A stretch of DNA of 21,474 bases from Caulochytrium protostelioides (Eukaryota > Chytridiomycota > Caulochytriomycetes > Caulochytriales > Caulochytriaceae). This document shows, piece by piece, positions 18,401 to 21,474 of the stretch. The notes under the pieces are model-generated. The model worked only from the letters and a program-made list of their open reading frames with translations, was not told where the DNA came from and did no database searches. The translations under genes and the position numbers were made by a program. The stretch is taken from positions 1-21,474 of the forward strand of contig ML014366.1 in NCBI GenBank assembly GCA_003615045.1. Direction: 5' to 3'. Every line of letters begins with the position of its first letter. Within the stretch, counting starts at the first letter, position 1.

Positions 18401-18989
18401 CCGTGGCACGGGTCCGGAAAGGGTCTTCGCCGTCCACGGCGCCGCAACACCGGTCGCCGAAGATCGGATCGGCCCCAGGCGAGCGGCCGGCATCCGCTGC
18501 CGCCGCCGCCGCCGGTCCGCGATCCCCCGTCACACACCCCGCGCCGCGGCCGCCACCGGCCGTGCGTTCCCCGAGCACCGTCGCACCACGCACACTGCAG
18601 ACAGGCCACGGAGCGGCGAGGTGAGTCGCGCCGCAGTTGAACGATCGGCGCCGGCGCCGCTTTTCGCTGCCGCCGCCGCCGACTCCGACGTGGCCGCCGA
18701 CCCCGCTGCTGCTGCGGCCGCCGCCGAAGGGACAACACAGGTGAAGCGGACGCGCGCGCCCCCGCAGCGCAGCGCGCCGCCGATCACCCCTGTCGCGGAG
18801 CTCAGGGCGGTGGTCGCGTGAGACGCGGCAGGGACGCCGCGCTCGTGTCGATCCCGCGATACTGCGCCGTCGATCGATTTGTGCCAGATAGTTCTGACCT
18901 GGGATTCCATGGCTTGGTGCGCGCGCAAGGAGGGCGGCCTAGGCCTCGCACAGCCACCGGTCAAGGGGCAGCACGTGGTGCTTGCGAGC

Positions 18990-19008
18990 GTATCACGGCA
19001 CGTGATAC
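18990..19008. promoter_or_regulatory. Perfect inverted repeat with embedded CACGTG E-box
   Basis: GTATCACG (18990-18997) and CGTGATAC (19001-19008) are exact inverted arms separated by GCA. The right arm overlaps a CACGTG (18999-19004), and another CACGTG lies 27 bp upstream (18972-18977). Paired CACGTG boxes are bound by bHLH factors such as Cbf1 or USF. A role here is unproven: it is about 1.3 kb from either flanking start codon. Confidence 0.3.
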
Positions 19009-20166
19009 AGGATGTGTCATGACGTTCACGCTGTGACTGTCGCGTCGTGCTCATCCTGCTCGTCCTGCGGCGCATGATCGTCATGGCTGGCTGATACCGC
19101 GGGGCCCCCGGCCAATCGGTGGCTTGGGGGCTTGGGGACGGAGCGCCGCGGCGCCTCGGGTCAGGACCCCCGGCGGCCGGGCGCCGCGTCCGACGCGTCC
19201 GCGTCCGGCCGAGCCCGCGACGGCGTCGCCGGGAGGGGTGCTAGCCGCGACGAAGCCGCTCGAACGCTTGCCGGACCCGTCGCCACGCGCCGCCACGGCT
19301 CGGAAGGGTTCGGGGCTGCGTTGCGCCGCCACGCGCCGCTCGCTTCGCTTCGCCGGCCGGCGTCGTTCCGTCCCACGCGACGGACGCCACGGCGGCTCGC
19401 GTGCTTTAAACCGGCACCGCGATACCAGGCGCCGTCGCGTCACGGGCGGCCAGCGCGATGGGCAACCACGCGCCACCGAGAGCGGCCCGCCGGCTCGCGC
19501 CTCCGTCGCGTGTCGTCCACAGCCGCGAGCCTGCGTCGGCTGCTTCCGTATCGCTGACCTTCTGCTTCGTCTGTGCCGCCTCACCCATCACCGACCCCTG
19601 TAAGTGGGATGGCCCGCCTTGCTCGCGTGCCCTTGACGCGGCCGCCCGACGCCGCTGCGATGCCCTGCCCGTCGCCATGCCCCTGGCCGCCGTCATGCGC
19701 GCTGCGCAGCGCCGCGCTGCGATGCGCCGTCATGCCATGCCGCGCGACCTCTCGAGGACGATGGGCCTGATCCGACATCGCCTCGCGCGTGTTGTCCGGC
19801 TGTGCACCTGGGGTGATGCGCTGGCCGACAACGCACGTCTCGCGACGTGGCGTCGTGGGCGATGGCGTGATGCTGCTGCTGCTGCGGCTTCCGACCGCCG
19901 TCGCGCCCGTTATCTGTCACGCCAGCATCGTGCTGCTGCGGATGTCGATGGGCGGCGGACGGCCGATCCCCTGATGACTGACGGACGCTCGCTGTCAATC
20001 AGGACGGACGCACCTCGGCAGCCATGACCCGAATGCTGGAGCCGCAGGCAGTGCGATCGCCTCAGACCGATCCCCTCGACCCGCGACGCCCCGGAATCGT
20101 CTCGATCATGCATTGAAAACGTCTCACGTTCATCTCACCGCTTCGTGTGTTTTGTTTCTCTTCTCT

Positions 20167-20247
20167 GTATGGATGCCACTCCCACGGGTTACGCGCGATC
20201 CATGCCATCGGAACCCACCGCCAACTAACCCGACGACTTGATGACAG
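20167..20247 (+). other. Candidate 5' UTR intron of NAC alpha
   Basis: Donor GTATGG at 20167, a consensus branch site ACTAAC (20224-20229) and acceptor GACAG ending at 20247, with 19 nt from branch A to AG, define an 81-nt intron. Four upstream ATGs (20169, 20173, 20202, 20241) all fall inside it. Removing it leaves a pyrimidine-rich leader without ATGs running into gccaccATG. No other intron was identified in the window. Confidence 0.45.
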
Positions 20248-20298
20248 TCGCCTCGCCCTCTTCCCCTTCCCCTCTATTGCCACCGAGCTCTTGCCACC

Positions 20299-20961
20299 AT
20301 GCCCAAGATCGAAGAAGTCGCTCACATCGAGGAGGACCACGCCGCGTCCCACGAGCACCACGACCACGACGGCCACGACCACACCCATGCGCCTGCCAAC
20401 GCCCAGCAGGCGCAGGCCGCCAACGTCGGCCGCGGCGAGAAGAAGATCCGCGCCGCGATGGCCAAAATCGGCCTCAAGCCCAGCTCGGGCTACACCCGCG
20501 TCTCGGTCGTCCTCGCCAACCGCACCATGATCTCCATCTCCCAGCCCGAGGTCTACAAGTCCGGCGACACCTACGCCCTCGTCGGCGAGGTGAAGGTGGA
20601 GAACATGAACGCCCCCATGAACCCGGGCATGGTGCCGCCGCCGTCGTCGACGGCCGCGCCGCCCGCCGCCGCGCCCAAGGCGCCGGCCGCGCCGACCACT
20701 GCCGCCGCGCCCGCCAAGAAGGCCATCCAGGCCGACGACATCCTCGGCCACGGCGGCAAGCCCGCCATGCCGACCGTCAAGAGTGCCGACAAGAACGCCA
20801 GCGGCGAGCCGATCGACCCGGCCTCCGAGGAGGGTCTCAACCCGGATGACATCGAGATGGCCATGGCCCAGAGCCAGGCTTCCCGCGCCGACGTCGTCAA
20901 GGCCCTGCGTGCCGCGGATGGCGACCTGGTCAACGCCATCATGGCCCTGACGCTCGAGTAA
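20299..20961 (+). CDS. Nascent polypeptide-associated complex subunit alpha
   Basis: A 220-residue protein starting in a perfect Kozak context (gccaccATG). NAC alpha pairs with NAC beta at the ribosome exit tunnel, shields nascent chains and gates SRP. The NAC domain spans about 42-106 (RGEKKIRAAMAKIGLK, TRVSVVLANRTMISISQPEVYKS, DTYALVGEVKVE). A Pro/Ala linker follows (about 107-142), then AIQADDILGHGG. The C-terminal UBA domain (about 180-220) begins GLNPDDIEMAMAQSQASRAD and ends VNAIMALTLE, the family ending. All family blocks are intact. The odd feature is the N-terminus: residues 14-30 are His/Asp-rich (eight His), unlike the merely acidic N-terminus of most NAC alpha proteins. No intron lies in the coding part. 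Confidence 0.97.
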   Translation: MPKIEEVAHIEEDHAASHEHHDHDGHDHTHAPANAQQAQAANVGRGEKKIRAAMAKIGLKPSSGYTRVSVVLANRTMISISQPEVYKSGDTYALVGEVKVENMNAPMNPGMVPPPSSTAAPPAAAPKAPAAPTTAAAPAKKAIQADDILGHGGKPAMPTVKSADKNASGEPIDPASEEGLNPDDIEMAMAQSQASRADVVKALRAADGDLVNAIMALTLE

Positions 20962-21065
20962 GCACCAGGAAACGTGATTTAGCTGCAGGACCGACCGTCC
21001 AATACGGTGGGTGCCACGGCGTCGTCTAGGCCGGTTCGCGCCGTATCGTTTTTCTTCCTCTTCTC

Positions 21066-21117
21066 GTCAGTATTTAGTCAATATTTAGTTTATATGAACG
21101 GTCGTTCATATACTGAC
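21066..21117. repeat. AT-rich nested inverted repeat with an 11-bp direct repeat
   Basis: TATATGAACG (21091-21100) and CGTTCATATA (21103-21112) form a perfect 10-bp stem around GT. GTCAGTAT (21066-21073) is complementary to ATACTGAC (21110-21117), giving an alternative outer stem. TATTTAGT occurs twice with an 11-bp period (21071, 21082). The segment is abruptly AT-rich between GC-rich flanks and lies between the 3' ends of NAC alpha and the Fanzor-like gene. It may be a mobile-element terminus, a transcription-end signal or both. Confidence 0.6.
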
Positions 21118-21136
21118 TCAAGGCGCACACCAATCT

Positions 21137-21165
21137 CTCGGTGGTGCCCCCCAGGGGTCCCCGAG
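21137..21165 (-). ncRNA. Candidate structured RNA 3' of the Fanzor-like gene (possible omega RNA segment)
   Basis: CTCGG (21137-21141) pairs with CCGAG (21161-21165) around an inner CCCC/GGGG hairpin (21147-21150 with 21154-21157), 18 nt beyond the Fanzor-like stop codon on its transcribed strand. In known Fanzor and TnpB loci the guide RNA arises from the 3' end of the ORF and the sequence just downstream. Position and stability fit that, but a fold this short in GC-rich DNA can occur by chance, and expression is unknown. Confidence 0.2.
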
Positions 21166-21182
21166 GCAGCGATCATTTTAGT

Positions 21183-21474
21183 TCAGTGTCGGATGACTTT
21201 GCCGACCACGGGCCCCAACCTGGTTTGCTCCGAGTTGCGGCACAGCGCTATCGGCCTTTCCGGTAAGGCCAGGCAGCGTCGGATGTTCAACGCGGCACTG
21301 AGATTGTGGTTCACCAACTTGCCGTGGGTGGCATCACACCACAGCCAACCTCGGGCCACGGTCCCCTTGCGCTGGCATTGACCGGGTGCCAGGACCACAT
21401 GCGTCTGGGCGTCCACCCGGGTCTTGCGGACCGGGGTGGCCGGCGTCGGCGCCGTCGAGCGAGCGCTCGCCCCA
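21183..21474 (-). CDS. Fanzor/TnpB-family (OMEGA-type) protein, C-terminal end only, catalytic Asp apparently lost
   Basis: The minus-strand frame is open from the window edge (21474) to a TGA at 21183, about 96 residues, so the 5' part lies outside. It ends with the signature of eukaryotic TnpB-like Fanzor proteins: the second half of the zinc-ribbon-like region RGWLWCDATHGKLVN, then NHNLSAALNIRRC in place of the RuvC-III motif x-R-D-x-N-A-A-x-N-I, then PERPIALCR, matching the conserved Arg-Pro block after it. These proteins are RNA-guided nucleases spread by transposons. Here the RuvC-III Asp position is Asn (codon 21303-21305), the preceding Arg is His and the following Asn is Ser, so cleavage activity is probably lost in this copy. 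The usual first Cys pair of the ribbon is not seen in the visible part. Family call is by motif recognition; a decayed or repurposed copy is inferred. Confidence 0.7.
   Translation of the reverse strand, partial: GASARSTAPTPATPVRKTRVDAQTHVVLAPGQCQRKGTVARGWLWCDATHGKLVNHNLSAALNIRRCLALPERPIALCRNSEQTRLGPVVGKVIRH

Larger units (their letters stand above)
17746..20298. other. Divergent intergenic region between syntaxin and NAC alpha
   Basis: About 2.5 kb with no supported gene. It must contain the syntaxin promoter (left) and NAC alpha promoter (right). Several short tandem repeats (listed separately) lie in 18008-18400, and two CACGTG E-boxes in 18972-19004 with a third at 18205-18210. A frame at 18237-18821 is coding-like near its end but has no ATG. 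A good-looking donor GTGAGT at 18621 and a CACAG at 18736-18740 were noted without a convincing flanking exon. 19080-20030 is very GC-rich with only noise frames; TTTAAA at about 19403-19408 is the only TATA-like site noted. Confidence 0.45.

Noticed and set aside
18237-18821. 194-codon frame with a coding-like C-terminal part and repeat-encoded segment
   Set aside because: It has no ATG (starts at TTG), the middle is Arg-rich, and the repeat keeps all frames open. A nearby GTGAGT donor and CACAG acceptor did not yield a recognisable exon pair.
19458-20027. 189-codon + strand frame upstream of NAC alpha
   Set aside because: No domain, Arg/Ala-rich, and it overlaps other equally long frames; GC-driven noise is the simpler explanation.
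1-21474. CRISPR arrays, rRNA genes or bacterial-type operons
   Set aside because: No regularly spaced direct repeats with unique spacers, no rRNA motifs and no Shine-Dalgarno-linked gene runs were seen.

Overview
The window looks like GC-rich nuclear DNA from a compact eukaryotic genome, most probably an early-diverging (zoosporic/chytrid-like) fungus. The reasons are a pol III tRNA gene with A and B boxes and a T-run terminator, and single-copy eukaryotic housekeeping genes (eIF4A, NAC alpha, RNA polymerase III subunit RPC3, a syntaxin-16/Tlg2 Qa-SNARE). Good Kozak contexts (for example gccaccATG) replace ribosome binding sites, and no operons are seen. The six main coding sequences are each one uninterrupted ORF. 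The placement within fungi is inference; no species is claimed.

Layout, left to right: tRNA-Leu(CAG) (+, 72-154); a long TPR scaffold protein with a possible ubiquitin-like C-terminus (+, 685-4386); convergent with it, a membrane-anchored S9A oligopeptidase B/PREPL-like serine peptidase (-, 4614-7919); about 3.1 kb with no clear gene, holding protein-like but frame-broken minus-strand segments (8088-10008) and simple repeats; eIF4A (+, 11017-12204); convergent RPC3/RPC82 (-, 13158-15461); syntaxin-16/Tlg2 (-, 16639-17745); a 2.5 kb divergent intergenic region rich in short tandem repeats, including four copies of a telomere-like GGATTA unit; NAC alpha (+, 20299-20961); and at the right edge, convergent with NAC alpha, the C-terminal end of a Fanzor/TnpB-family (OMEGA-type) protein (-, 21183-21474, cut by the window).

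The housekeeping genes serve unrelated core jobs (translation initiation, nascent-chain handling, pol III transcription, TGN/endosome fusion), so the order tells little about shared function. The most unusual content is the Fanzor-like C-terminus. Its RuvC-III aspartate position reads Asn, and it is followed by a strongly structured, then abruptly AT-rich, segment that could be the end of a mobile element or the source of a guide (omega) RNA. Other points of note are the Tonsoku-like architecture of the TPR protein, a changed nucleophile-elbow residue in the peptidase, a His-rich N-terminus on NAC alpha, and a candidate 5'UTR intron in the NAC alpha gene.
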